Source of the DNA: Babesia bovis T2Bo
Taxonomy: Eukaryota; Apicomplexa; Aconoidasida; Piroplasmida; Babesiidae
DNA: 64,000 bases
Assembly: GCF_000165395.2 (NCBI RefSeq)
Contig: NW_026261571.1
Coordinates: 1,450,501-1,514,500, forward strand
Direction: 5' to 3'
Below are positions 47,724 to 58,815 of this stretch, piece after piece. The translations under genes were made by a program, and so were the position numbers. The notes under the pieces were generated by a model. The model searched no databases and was not told the DNA's origin. It saw only the letters and a program-made list of their open reading frames with translations. Each line of letters opens with the position of its first letter. The stretch's first letter is position 1.

Positions 47724-48307
47724 ATGTCCCAAGTGCTACACATCAGCCGATATTGGCATTATATGCCTAGAGTGGCATACAGAGAAACTCTATTTAACAC
47801 ATATTGGCGTTATCGTCGCATTGTTGACTTAGGGAGTGGTATACCTCCCCTGAGAGTACCGGTGGAGACTACTAATCACGTTACCGTAACCTCTTTACAT
47901 CATATTGATGAACAAGTGAATCGAATTTACGATTCAAGGGCAGTCCCTAGTTTCCTTGAATCACTAGCATCTAAAATATCGCATACAATAGAAACCATAG
48001 TGGATGGTCTACACATACTACTATGGAAGGGGAAACATTTTAAAGGTTGGTTTGATCATTGCCACTGAAAATCATTAGGCTGCTTCCAACCAAGTAAGTG
48101 GAAGTGGTATCACCGCCACGGCTACTGGGCCACCCGGAAAAAACTGTTAAAGTTTGACACCTACAGGCGTCACAGGTAGGTAGATCTATTGCAAAATACA
48201 TGCTACATAGGTACCACGAGGTCCGAGGACCTGGTAAAAAGCCTCCCGGCAAATATGATGACAAGTCTTTCTACAAGCCACTGAGGGACTCTATTAAATT
48301 CTGGTAG
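47724..48307 (+). CDS. organellar ribosomal protein bL34, probably mitochondrial
   Basis: Three exons (introns 48046-48078 and 48176-48210, 33 and 35 nt) give 171 residues. Splicing exposes CFQPSKWKWYHRHGYWATRK followed by KLLKFDTYRRHR, which follows the bL34 pattern QPS..kR.r.HGF..R..T..GR..l..RR. bL34 sits near the peptide-exit region of bacterial-type large subunits. The ~105 residues before it are an organelle-targeting and linker extension with an Arg/Tyr-rich start, and ~35 residues follow it, so the protein is far longer than bacterial bL34 (~46), as often in mitoribosomes. Apicoplast is the alternative site. Its stop lies 12 bp from the stop of the convergent secreted-protein gene. 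Confidence 0.7.
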
Positions 48308-48319
48308 TACTGAATATAT

Positions 48320-49671
48320 TCATTGTGTTGCGGTTAGAAGGTCTAGTTGATGTGCCCCTGCTCTCAGTTTGGCAATATCGTAGTCTGCCCTTTGTACCCT
48401 GCTTGGCCTTGGTATCACCACTACGACTTATAAGGAATGATATATACTACCTACCGTTTACACGACCGAATCCACCACTGGCAGTATCCGGGATATCGGT
48501 TATTATTGGTAGCGATGTTATCTGGGTCATTATTGAGCCTGCCAGTATTTTCGTTTCGTCTGGGACAGACTCCCTCATGAGAGTTATATACAGCACAGCT
48601 GTGCAACCCAGTACTTTCCTAAAGCAATCTGTTACTCCTATGTAATATCACTTACATTATATCCTTATTGAGCGGATTAGATGCGATAGTGTTTAACCTG
48701 ACGAGTGCATCCTTGGCCAAGCTGAATATTATTGCGCTGTTGCATATAATAAACCTACTGTCCACCTGAAAGTACCCTAAAGTTAAGCGACAATATGTTG
48801 GTTCCCGTTGTAATTAATTGTGACATTTTAGTCACCGTTTCGTTGACACAAACAGCCATTTCAGCATCGTTTGAAGTCGGAGTACATAATATACCAGAGA
48901 AAACCTGAGAGCCTAGTATCGATTGTAGCCCTGTGACGTTATGAAAATTGAAAAGCTGGTTCTTAAAGGACTCAAGACACCTTTGATGTGAAACGATATA
49001 ACATTCATAAAACTTGTGTCACTCGGGACGTAATACAAACTAGGCTATGAACCCACCCAAGCTTAATAGGGCCGAAGCCGCATCAGTGATGTATCTCTGG
49101 GCACTTATCAAGTTAGAGGGAAGATGATGCATGAACTGTGGTATAATTTGCATAAGGTTGAGTAGTGGAACGTCCTGTAAGTTGATATGCAACCGCTGCA
49201 GTTGCTCTTGCTTTATGCCATCGCGGATACTAGTTAATTGTTGAGATGATATGTCGACATCCTTGGCACTTTCCTGGGTTAGTGTTGGAGGAGTATCGCT
49301 TATAGTCTTTTTAGGAGGGTCATCCCTGTGTCTTCTCCGACCGATGTGCTCCAACCGAAGCGATGAATAGTCCTGTAAGCCAACAGGTCCTGTACATATT
49401 GGTTTAGGAGGAAAGCAGATAGATATACATTACTTATAGCAAAGTCGGATTCTCACGGGAAAATAGTTACACACCCTGTTGATGTGTATATGCACAAATT
49501 ACAATCAGGACGTATACAGTATACACATTGCTTTAAAGAAAACTTATAAACCAGAAAGCTCCATTATTAAATTAACCTACCATCGTGGATGCCTTTTGGC
49601 GGCATCGCCGCCGAAGCAGTTGATATGATACCAGCCGCTACCAGTAGCTTTAACCTCGAACGTGCTTGCAT
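48320..49671 (-). CDS. secreted protein of unknown function (signal peptide, multi-exon)
   Basis: Exon 1 (49671-49581) encodes a clear signal peptide, MQARSRLKLLVAAGIISTAS, then a GTAGGT donor. Exon 2 starts at 49389 after a 191-nt intron with a pyrimidine-rich CCTAAAC...TACAG end. Exons 3-6 follow with introns near 48981-49052, 48722-48758 (37 nt), 48619-48655 (37) and 48421-48454 (34). The model gives about 326 residues; the exon 2-3 junction is the weak point because several acceptors keep frame. The mature protein is basic near its start (IGRRRHRDDPPKKT), helical later, with few Cys and no membrane segment. I do not recognise the family. It shares a 172-bp divergent promoter with the secreted gene at 49844. 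Confidence 0.6.
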
Positions 49672-49843
49672 ACTTGGGTGAAAATGCTTTTCCAACGGTA
49701 AAAAGATAAATGTGTAGGTTATTACATCAGATAATGATGCCCACACACACCACATCAAGCAGGTGATGTCGTGACTGTTATGTGTATTCCAATATATCCA
49801 GTATGCTATTGCTAAAGCGCAGTAGATAAAATTACATCGTGCA

Positions 49844-50826
49844 ATGCAGAGCCAATATGTCTATAGATTAGCGACAGTGGTAATATCATTCCTCCTGCTG
49901 AATGCATTTTGTGATGAGTTACAGTTTCCTTTATTGTCTAGCCGGCAACCATCACCTAATCTCATAGTCGGTAAGATACGGTTTCCTTGCGGTCAATCAG
50001 TAACCGAGATCAGTGAACTTGACAAAGCCTTTGCATTCCGTACTAACAATGTCGATCTCACATTAGATCCAAAATCGCTGAAAATATTTTCAAAGTTTAA
50101 ATTTGATGGTAATATCGCAGTTAAAGAAGTTAACTCGGGTGACGTGAAACAATGGTATGTAAAGGGTAACTATTAGTAATATTAAAACATTGTCCATGTT
50201 TTTTATATTATATCCAGGACATTAAGGGAAATTGACCTTTTTGGACCACGTGAAAGCAATAATTGGATGCCTGGGAATATATCCACTTGTGGGAGGTCAG
50301 GTGACTACTTCCTTGGGGGACCCTGGTACGTCGTTCCTGTTACTTAAATAGCACCCCAGCCAACTATCTAATGGACGTGTTCATAGATACTACTTTAATC
50401 TTCCAGAGCACACAGAAGTGCGTTTGACGGGTCGCATACACTTCTTCGACCAATGGGAAGGTATGCACCGCTAAAGTGTTCCACACAACTGCAGGCCAAC
50501 ATGTAAATATAGTGGTCGATGGCGATATCCTATGGACGCGTAGGTTACGCAAACAGTGTTGTACAGTGTACAGAATCACACAACTGGTGTCCCAGTCTGA
50601 GCAATACTGAGTGCATCAAGTACGGCATTGACAGCTGCGGACAAGAGTACCCAGACAGACTTTCCGTAAGTTAATATAATCAAGTGATAAGCCACCCAAG
50701 GTACATTTCGACGTGTTCAAGCACCATACACGTGAATCCATGGCACTGGAGATTAATAGCAACATTGAGGGTAACCCCTGTGAAGCATCTTGGGGCATTG
50801 ACGATATAGCCTTGTATTTAAGGTGA
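49844..50826 (+). CDS. secreted protein with alveolate-type DxWxGE/ESWGI adhesion-like domain
   Basis: Six exons (introns 50155-50217 63 nt, 50326-50359 34, 50461-50494 34, 50568-50595 28, 50666-50691 26) encode 265 residues. Residues 1-~24 are a signal peptide (LATVVISFLLLNAFC). The last ~165 residues contain, in order, STCGRSGDYFLGG, EVRLTGRIHFFDQWEGQHVN with IVVDGDILW, CGQEYPDRLS, and ESMALEINSNIEG with CEASWGIDDIALYL. This series (IDxWDxE, vDG..vW, C-G, then ESWGIxdf) is the pattern I know from large families of ciliate surface/secreted proteins. In spliced form the pattern is continuous, which supports the small introns; intron 4 has alternative donors. Function unknown; a ligand-binding beta-sandwich is inferred. 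Confidence 0.7.
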
Positions 50827-51017
50827 CCCATCGCAACCGGTATTGATAAATATACATGGGTGTAATATCCGGCGTGATTCAGATGTTGTATGTTACCCAA
50901 AGGTGGATTTAATATCGGCCATATCATGCTTTCTGTGGCTTCAGTATGTCGTCGCAGTTTTTATTTTCGACGTTCCTGCAAAGATGTTAGAGCGTGTATA
51001 TATACACTGTAATGTAA

Positions 51018-51897
51018 TTAATGCTGCAAAAATTGTGATCTAAGGTATGAACATAATATAAGCATACCTCAAGGATTGATCAGCTCCACCCCTCAGTAGA
51101 AGGTCAACTATATCACGGTTCCCCGCCGCTGCCGCCGTTAAAAGCGGTGTGTCGCCGTTGTCGTCAACCACATTCATATCAGCACCGTACTTAAGTAGAC
51201 ACATTACCACGTCAATGTGCCCTCTATCGGCAGCCACATGTAGCGGCGTGATTCCGCTAGGGGTCCTTACATTGACCAGTTCAGGTGTATCTGTATTATG
51301 TTAATGATTCCACCGTAAACCAACCCTTTAAAAGAGACTCTATCCTCTCGACATCGCCATTGACTACTAGTGAGTACAGTCCATCATCTTCGTCATCGTG
51401 ATGATCCATTAAGCTGCCTAAAGGTTTACTTGGCGCGTTACTCACGGGGTAAACCATATTGTCATCATCGTATCCAAACAGCTGGCGAACTATAGCCACA
51501 TACGCGGCCATAGCTTCGCGTTTCGACATTCCAGCATGCCTCTTCCATGAAGCCCTGTATATAATAATAAACTATCTAGAGTGTAGAACATATGCCCAGC
51601 AACACGTTAATCATTGATACATACCATTTACGCTTATTGATTTCAGAGCTTTCATCAGCAAGGTCGACATTGAAATCACCTACAACTGTCTGTTTAAAGT
51701 AACCTGGGATGCTTAAGAGCTGGTCTAGATTACATACCATAGAGATTCCAAAAATCGTCGTCGTGCAACTCGCCTCCGGCACGTTTTATAGCCACCAATT
51801 GGCAGCATTTTTTAAATTCATGAATGAGATCCTGTCGTTTACTTCGCCAGTTGAATAGACATCGCAAACTCCGCCTCAAAGGCTCGACTATCTCCAT
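51018..51897 (-). CDS. acyl-CoA-binding protein with ankyrin repeats (ACBD6-like)
   Basis: Five exons (introns 51704-51737 34 nt, 51555-51624 70, 51291-51324 34, 51040-51067 28) give 237 residues. Residues ~20-110 form an ACBP domain: FKKCCQLVA, FWNLYGYFKQTVVGDFNVD (joined across intron 1), KRKWASWKRHAGMSKREAMA (joined across intron 2) and YVAIVRQLF; the YKQ/VGD and KW.AW residues are those that hold CoA. Residues ~165-232 are two ankyrin repeats (GITPLHVAADRGHIDVVMCL, GDTPLLTAAAAGNRDIVDLL). ACBP plus C-terminal ankyrins is the ACBD6 architecture, linked to acyl-CoA supply for lipid remodelling and N-myristoylation. The last exon is tiny and its acceptor uncertain. Confidence 0.85.
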
Positions 51898-52046
51898 AAT
51901 ATCACATTGATTGAATACACACATCCGTGGAAAGTCGTCATATAATGTCTTGGGTAGTCATTGAAAAATAATTTTTGGTGCCTTTTAATAGCATGATGTG
52001 TCGCGCGCCACAATATTGCCACGCACAATAGCGCCCATCAGTATTC

Positions 52047-53815
52047 CTATAATTGAGGCGGTACCTTCTCATTCAGCAATGCGTCAATTCTACCTAATTT
52101 CGTCTGGAAATGTGTGATTTTTCTATGGCAGTACCATACCGCAACTGCGTAGTAATACGGGTGTTCTTGTCCAGCAAGTATATAGAGCAGTGCGACTGCC
52201 TTGTAGTACAAATCCATGATAATTCGGCTGTATCTATGTCTATAATATACGAATCACTTACAGTGTCTCTATGTCGACGTCATGATTCACAAGTTCAGTG
52301 TCGTCTAGCTTCAATCCAGCCGATGTTGACAGCATGTCAGCGAATTCCTCATATGTGAACGCCACACTGTATAGTGGTCTTGGCATTACCTGCGTGGATA
52401 TTTATACAGTCTAAGGGGAACAAGGAATTTCCCTACACTACTTACCGCATTGAGGTAGGATATTCGCTGATTCATATAGTGGCGCGATAACTCGGTTTCA
52501 CCCTTCTCCTTATAGATTTCAAATAGCATTGTCTGGAGCTGGTAAATGCACCAATGCTGGTTGAATACGTTCTTCGCGTTATTATAGACCTGCTGTATAC
52601 CCAGGATATTAGAACGATCCATGTTATCGATGTAGTCAATATATGCATCTTCCAGTTGAATATAGGTACTGATATCCTCCTGTGTAAATGTATATCCGCA
52701 TGACGTGCAGGGATCGCTATTTATGTATTCATCTCCAGGGTCACTAAATAGGTTAATCCTGCCATATTGACACCTTTTGCATAAAAAGCCACGTGCAGCA
52801 TCCGTTTTCATTATACAACGCTGGCATCCACATCGGAATGCCCAATTCTGCAACAATTTACGACGTCCTGTATAAAGTAAAATGGATTCAGTCCCACTTA
52901 CTTGGTGTAGGGGCCAAAAGATCGGCCTCGCCTATATACGATATAGTAAGCTCATCTCCAATCTGCAGCTTGCGCCTTGCCCTAAGGACGAAAATATCCT
53001 CTCCATAATGGTTCCACGTAGCTGACGAGTCACAGCTATGGGCAAGGTACGATATTTCTAGGAAAAAGTGCTTAATGATAACGGTAACTTACTGTCGTAG
53101 ATAACTAGACCTTGGGGGTGGGTACTATGTGCAAAAGCATTTAAAGGCCATACCTGCAGTAAGAACTGGTATAGATTGGGGCATATTACAGTGCCATTAT
53201 GGTATACAAAGCTACCATCGCGGTGCTCCGCACATGTAACTTCTAATATGCGATATACGTCCTCAGAAACTGGCGGGTCGTTATCTGTATGTCTTATATA
53301 GATGTCTAAAGTGATCAGCTCGGATACAGTATCATTTAAAAACTAACCTAATACCCATTTACCCTTCATTATTTCAAGCTTTTCCTCGTTACCTTCTAGG
53401 ATACTCACTAATGCGGCATGATGCCACAGTGGCGGTAAATGCAAAGGCTGTTCCTGGTGTAACGTCATTAAAGTATCCCATATGTTGCTATTGCTATCGG
53501 GGGTAATTGCGAACAGTGGCTTCTCGATAATAATGATTTCACCGGGTTCATAAGCTCTACGAGTGTACATACATCCTGTATAGGAATGATGGAATAAGCA
53601 TTGTGCCTACTTCCTTTGCCAGGGGCAGGAGCTATCTCTACTAAACTCAGTATCTGCTCGCTGGAATATGCCTCTACATCAACATAGCCTGTCCACGACT
53701 CTTGTTCACCGGTATTTGCTGGTGAACCTCCATTATCATAGACACCGTCCTTCGGCTCAACACACACCCCTTCATCAGCATGGTAGTCATGCCATACTGC
53801 GTCGTCCGTAGACAT
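52047..53815 (-). CDS. SET-domain protein, SMYD-like without visible MYND finger
   Basis: Seven exons; introns 53576-53610, 53306-53347, 53058-53092, 52868-52901, 52390-52445 and 52240-52261 (22 nt, or 28 nt to 52234) give ~514 residues. After an acidic N-terminus the SET domain starts with GKGRCMYTRRAYEPGEIIII. The cofactor/catalytic core appears after splicing: KISYLAHSCDSSATWNHYGE, then RARRKLQIGDELTISYIG, followed by post-SET cysteines (CGCQRC, FLCKRC, CTSCGY). The C-terminal part is helical, ending in GQEHPYYYAVAVWYCHRK, like the TPR-like tail of SMYD proteins. No MYND Cys/His cluster is seen in the SET insert. Likely lysine methyltransferase; substrate unknown. The last two introns restore a frame that otherwise stops early. 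Confidence 0.8.
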
Positions 53816-54597
53816 TGTAACGTATAAGTCATTGGGATACCGTTTTGTTTACACCGAGTTACCCATTTATTGGCTTGAATGAGCGATGAAAAAAACAGGG
53901 TATTCCACTACCATAGTTCAGAGAGCTCACAACGAATACTACTCCTAAAAAATCTATACAGTGCCATTGTTAAAGTGCGATATTTACTGTGCACATGCCT
54001 ACAGTGATGCTAAGAACTAGGATTCACGTCGTGGTTACATAGTTCTTCATAGACAGACCATAGTAATCCAAAATTCAGTATAGATATACAATAGTTATCA
54101 GTAGCTATAGATACTGGATTGTTTTTATGTATAACAGATATATAGAACAGCATTTTCAAGTCGATGTGTGTGAGTATTTATCTGTATACACGACCTCGAC
54201 ACATATTACAGGGAAGCTATGTAGACCCTTGTAATAACGAAAACTAGGACTATAACAATTAATTTGTACTACTATATTCCATATAAGCTTTAATAGTGAC
54301 CTCGGCAACGTGCTTTTGAACTTGATATATACTCCCCACCTAAGGCAGAAAGATAACATATCCCATTTCTTATCGTCATGGGTTCATATATCCATATCAC
54401 TTATATATGAATTTGATACACTATCTGTGATATATGATATTCTAATTGTGGTCATATGCTCTAGAGGTGGATTCCCTTTGTGTTATGTATCAAGTATAAG
54501 GTGTATTTACATAGATACACCTTGGTAGCCAGATTTCAAAGTGGTACTATTAACTCATATTGTTGTATCGTTTTTTTTGCTAAGTGGCCTGTTAAAA
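53816..54597. other. divergent intergenic region
   Basis: About 780 bases between the SET gene (minus) and NOP56 (plus). AT-rich, no coding frame of note. The NOP56 frame is open upstream of its ATG back to 54541 without another ATG. Confidence 0.45.
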
Positions 54598-56307
54598 ATG
54601 GAGAAAACCTATTTTCTCTTTGAGACCGCCGCTGGCTACGCGTTGTACCATATTGACGAATGGGATCAAATAGGTCACGTTGATGCTATGGATGAAATAT
54701 GCAGATCAGCAGAGCGTTTTAAGGAATCCATCCACTTTAAGGCTTTTCAACCCTTTACTACTGCTGCGGATGCTCTGGAGAACATTCGAGCAGTAGTTGA
54801 TGGCGAAGTCACATCCATGCTGTCTGCTTTCTTGAGTCTCAATATGCCAAAGAAGGGTGCACGACTTGCTGTGGTTGATCCAGCCCTGGGTAAATCGCTA
54901 TCGGCTAAAGGATTCCAGGTACTCTACGACAGTAATGTGATTGAAATACTTCGAGGCTGTCGTCAACATGAGATGAAGCACATAGCAAAGTTAGCTTCAG
55001 GTGCATCGGCATTTGATATGGATAAGTTCCATGTTGGTTTAGGTCACAATTACAGTCGTACGAAGTTACAAGTTGACCCTAGGCGTCACGATAAGCCTGT
55101 TGTCAACTGTGTCGCACTTTTGGATTCGTTGACTAAGAATTTAAATTCATTCGCTATGAGAGTGAGGGAGTGGTACGGATGGCATTTTCCGGAATTAGTG
55201 AAAATAGTCCCCGATAACAAGCTTTATTGCCAGACTGTGCAAATTATACAGTGCAAAAATAAGTTCGACTGGTCTACACGGATTGATGAATTGAAGCAGC
55301 TTCTAAATGACGATGAGCTTGTCTCAAGTATACAAAAGGCAGCTAATCAATCCATTGGTCACGAACTTTCAGATGCTTGTATGCAGAACATATACAACTT
55401 CGCTTCACAGGTAGTGAAGCTCGAGGAGATGCGTGAGCGGTTGAACGTACATCTGGGCAACAAACTGGCAATTACAGCCCCTAACCTCAGCACTGTGGCT
55501 GGCAACGTGTTAACCGCAAGATTGATATCACACGCAGGTTCATTGGTCAACCTTGCTAAAATGTCGGCAAGCTCAATACAGATTTTAGGTGCCGAAAAGG
55601 CATTATTCCGAGCACTCAAGACGCGTTCCAACACACCAAAGTATGGCCTTATATTCCAATCCACTTTTATCGGCAAGGCCAGTGTAAAACACAAGGGACG
55701 TGCAGCTCGCTATTTGGCGAACAAATGTGCCTTGGCTGCGAGACTCGACTGTTTCTGTGATGTGAATTCTAACGTCTACGGTAAGCATATGGTCGACCTC
55801 CTGGCGAAGCGGATGGAGTACCTAGCTGGAGGCCCAGTTCACGAAACTAGCATTGAGGTGATGAAAGCTGCTTCTAAGGAGTATGAAACACTGAAAAGCC
55901 AACTAGTAAGTGAGAGCAAAAGTGATCAAGTAGTGACTTCTTTAGATACCACTAACGACGTGGATAACATAGAACCCAAGAAGTCTAAGAAGCAGAAGAA
56001 AAATAGCACTATCGTAGACAACACTGTAGCTGAGGTTGAACCCGAAAAGAGGAAAAGAAGTAAAGAGAAAAAATCAAGTGAAGGTAAGACAGATGATTCA
56101 TCTGTAGAAAAAAGCGCTAAGAAAAGCAAATCCAAGACTGATAGTACTCCAGTAGAAGATACAAGTAAACCTGAGATGGGAACCACATCGGAATCGAAAG
56201 CAGAAAAGAAGCATAAAAAATCAAAAGTTAAAGAAGTTGACTTACAAAAAAGCTCGGATTCAACAAAGAAATCTAAAAAGCAAAAGAAGGGCTCTGAATC
56301 CACGTGA
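54598..56307 (+). CDS. NOP56: box C/D snoRNP core protein NOP56
   Basis: Scaffold of box C/D snoRNPs guiding rRNA 2'-O-methylation, in the nucleolus. 569 residues, no introns. N-terminal domain LFETAAGYALYHIDE and HFKAFQPFTTAADALENI; central NOP coiled-coil with MRVREWYGWHFPELVKIVPD; NOP domain APNLSTVAGNVLTARLISHAG, SIQILGAEKALFRALKTRSN, PKYGLIFQSTFIGKA and RAARYLANKCALAARLDCF. NLPKKG-type loop and LGHNYSR identify NOP56 rather than NOP58. The C-terminal ~120 residues are Lys/Ser/Glu-rich KKSKK repeats typical of NOP56/58 tails. Start ATG 54598 gives the family N-terminus. Confidence 0.95.
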   Translation: MEKTYFLFETAAGYALYHIDEWDQIGHVDAMDEICRSAERFKESIHFKAFQPFTTAADALENIRAVVDGEVTSMLSAFLSLNMPKKGARLAVVDPALGKSLSAKGFQVLYDSNVIEILRGCRQHEMKHIAKLASGASAFDMDKFHVGLGHNYSRTKLQVDPRRHDKPVVNCVALLDSLTKNLNSFAMRVREWYGWHFPELVKIVPDNKLYCQTVQIIQCKNKFDWSTRIDELKQLLNDDELVSSIQKAANQSIGHELSDACMQNIYNFASQVVKLEEMRERLNVHLGNKLAITAPNLSTVAGNVLTARLISHAGSLVNLAKMSASSIQILGAEKALFRALKTRSNTPKYGLIFQSTFIGKASVKHKGRAARYLANKCALAARLDCFCDVNSNVYGKHMVDLLAKRMEYLAGGPVHETSIEVMKAASKEYETLKSQLVSESKSDQVVTSLDTTNDVDNIEPKKSKKQKKNSTIVDNTVAEVEPEKRKRSKEKKSSEGKTDDSSVEKSAKKSKSKTDSTPVEDTSKPEMGTTSESKAEKKHKKSKVKEVDLQKSSDSTKKSKKQKKGSEST

Positions 56308-56709
56308 TTAAGTATAGGTACTGAAAGTTAATTTAATTATTACATCTGAAGTGGTCCCTGGTAACTAACGTTAAATACATAAACCGGTCCATATGATATG
56401 GATCAAAGGGAGCTGTCGTAACGACGACAATATTATATAGGACACAGAGTATACCTATAGATATAAAGGGGTACTACCTATGTACTAGAGGCATCAATAC
56501 ACTTTTTGGTCAATAGCGTAATCAATAGGTAAATAATGTAACACCAAAGTATAGACTATCTTGGTATAATACAGTATTATTAGTGCCACGTAATTCCTAC
56601 ATACAGGAATGGAGGCATTACACATCTGTTGTATCCCTGAAGATACACATGTGTAGTAACTAGATGGTGCATACACATCTATGCCACCAAAGTACAATCC
56701 ATTTTTAAA
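56308..56709. other. intergenic between NOP56 and the calmodulin-like gene
   Basis: About 400 AT-rich bases between tandem plus-strand genes. GTGTATC/GATACAC-like inverted segments occur around 56620-56680. No coding frame recognised. Confidence 0.4.
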
Positions 56710-57271
56710 ATGGATAATGAAGTTGAATATAAAGAACTATGCAGGGAAATATACAACTACTACAGTAGCAAGGCAATCCCTGCCAAAGGTAACCGTACAG
56801 CTTTAATGCTACGAGCAACTGGAGAACCATGGAACAAACAAGAAATTGAACAGTATACATCATGCCGTAACCCTGATATGAAATTTGATGATTTTTGGAA
56901 AATCGCAAAGGCTAAGCGCTTCGGTATAGGACATAATACCCGAAATCCGGTAGGTAACTAGTTTTTGTATCCACAATTTACAGGCTGATTACCAGCACCT
57001 GGTGGACGAATACGGCACTTGGATCAATCTATCGGTAAACGAATGTATGGAAATTGTAACGGCATTTAAAGCAATAGTACAATTAAGAGGAGCAGTGGAT
57101 AATAGCATGGCTCCAAGCACTATCAATACACAGTATCTGATGCACCTACTGACGCACGTGGGTGATCCCATACCCAGACATACCGTAAAGTACCTCAAGA
57201 TGGATCAACATGGATACAACGGAAGAGTTAGCATAAGGACAATGCTAAAGATGCTAGGCCGCAAGGAGTGA
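56710..57271 (+). CDS. calmodulin/myosin-light-chain-like protein with degenerate EF-hands
   Basis: Two exons (intron 56950-56983, 34 nt) give 175 residues. Size and helical spacing suggest a four-EF-hand lobe pair: helices such as FDDFWKIAKAKRF, CMEIVTAFKAIVQ, QYLMHLLTHVGDPI and VSIRTMLKMLG sit where calmodulin or light-chain helices would be, but no loop has the full DxDxDG calcium ligand set; MDQHGYNGRVS is the closest. It may act as a calcium-independent light chain or adaptor. The call rests on weak similarity of pattern, and an unrelated small helical protein is possible. It converges with the MYST gene, stop codons 119 bp apart. Confidence 0.45.
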
Positions 57272-57390
57272 TACAAGTATCCAGGAAAACATGTCTCAGT
57301 GTACCCCGACTAATCAACCAACCACACTATAACACACCCGAAATCTGGGTTAATGTTTATACGATATTAGTTGCACAGAATGTTAATGTA

Positions 57391-58815
57391 TCAAACTGGA
57401 GCTGCTTCGTGATGTGAGTCATAAGGAATCCAATGCAGCTTCTCCATGTAAAGTTTACGAGTCTTAGTACGAGATTTAGACTGCAGCTCCTCTTTCTTCT
57501 CGGGAAGTATCGTTATCACAGATCTACCATTAGATAGTGTATGTAAGAGACCCAACTCCTCCAAACACATTATAATGTCATTGGGCTCGAAGCAAGTCAT
57601 GTGCGATAGCATCTCTATTGTAACATTCTCGTACCGTGGGTCAAATAGTATTTCAAGCAGTACCTCAGACCAATATGACATATAAGAAGCACGACCCAAA
57701 TCAGATAAAGGACGCTCAGGAGTACCTGTGCGACCCTCCTTACGGGACAATAAATAACTGAACGCTGTTAGAAATTTACCATAACCCTTGCGTTGATGTT
57801 GAGGTAGCGATAAAATACAAGATACGTTGTTGCTACTGTGCTTTTCCTTAGAAAAGTATCCTGTAATGTGATATCCATTGTCATCAACTTCCGTCATCAC
57901 ATAGAAAATAAATAAATTAACAGTATGACGCAAACTCTTGTGGTCCAAAAATAACTTGGATAAGTAGCACAAATTCTCACAATAGATACTACTCAAAGCG
58001 CCGTCCACCTCAAACATTGCCAAGTTGCCATCACGGTAAATCTCATTGCCAGGAGGATGACGTAAATCACAACGTGGTATATGCCACGTTAATTCTGACT
58101 CATCTCTATTGCAATATATATAGACAATAACAAACTTACACAAAGAAAAGTAAGCAGAACTCGCAAATATATAATATATCAAGGTCTTGATAAGGTTTTG
58201 GATAAGGCGAAAAGTACCAGGCGTCTACCAAATATGGACCTAACTTAACGCGCTGAATAGTCTTCAACTTAGTGTTCATCTCATGCTCACGTAAGTACTC
58301 TTCATCCATACCTCCGTGATCATGGACCTCTTCCTCAACGTCATGCGACACGTCGTCACCATCTATTGGACCCTCCTCTAGAGTACGAACATCACTAATG
58401 TCCAACCAACAGTCTAACCTGCGATCTGATCCCAACCAGTGGATGTAGTAGTCATAGTCACGAGCACTGATAGATTTCATATCAATGTTGCCAACACGAG
58501 GCCTAAAGGATATATATCCAATAGATCTGGCCTTACCGTGCGTGAACTACGTTGCACTTGCGCCACTGCTTACGAGAATGGTCAAATCCCCAAAGATGAC
58601 TCTCCATGGGATACGCAGTTGGAAACTATATTGACATAACAAATATCATTCAATCAACATACCTGAGATGCATAATGCTCACGAGCACGGGCTATTACAG
58701 TACTCTTCTCACGAGATTTCTGGTGAGACTTGGCCTTGGAGCCAATCATAGAAGAAGAAGCAGCCTTCATCGGTCCGCTGTCTGCACCGACGTGACCACC
58801 CTTGGAAGACGTCAT
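57391..58815 (-). CDS. MYST-family histone acetyltransferase (Esa1/Tip60-like)
   Basis: Acetylates histone H4/H2A. Four exons (introns 58626-58662, 58503-58536, 58106-58139; 34-37 nt) give 439 residues. A chromo-barrel region (ARDYDYYIHWLGSDRRLDCW) lies near residue 90-130; a C2HC zinc finger follows (ILYICEFCLLFF then HIPRC, joined across intron 3). The acetyltransferase core has FIFYVMTEVDDNGYHITGYF, the acetyl-CoA loop QHQRKGYGKFLTAFSYLLSR, and RPLSDLGRASYMSYWSEVLL. The autoacetylated Lys region and catalytic Glu area (SKEKHSSNNVSCILSLP) are present. The winged-helix-like C-terminus ends IPYDSHHEAAPV. Start chosen at the ATG 58815 opening a basic, Ser-rich exon; TIP60-type proteins also have a basic N-terminus. 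Confidence 0.92.

Noticed and set aside
48325..48645. 106-codon plus-strand frame after the bL34 gene
   Set aside because: It lies antisense to two well-spliced exons of the minus-strand secreted gene and begins with TTG.
52110..52358. 82-codon plus-strand frame
   Set aside because: Antisense to the last exons of the SET gene, which read well through it on the minus strand.
54541..54597. N-terminal signal-peptide-like extension of NOP56 (hydrophobic codons before ATG 54598)
   Set aside because: The extension would start at GTG; NOP56 homologues begin at the position of the 54598 ATG and are nucleolar.
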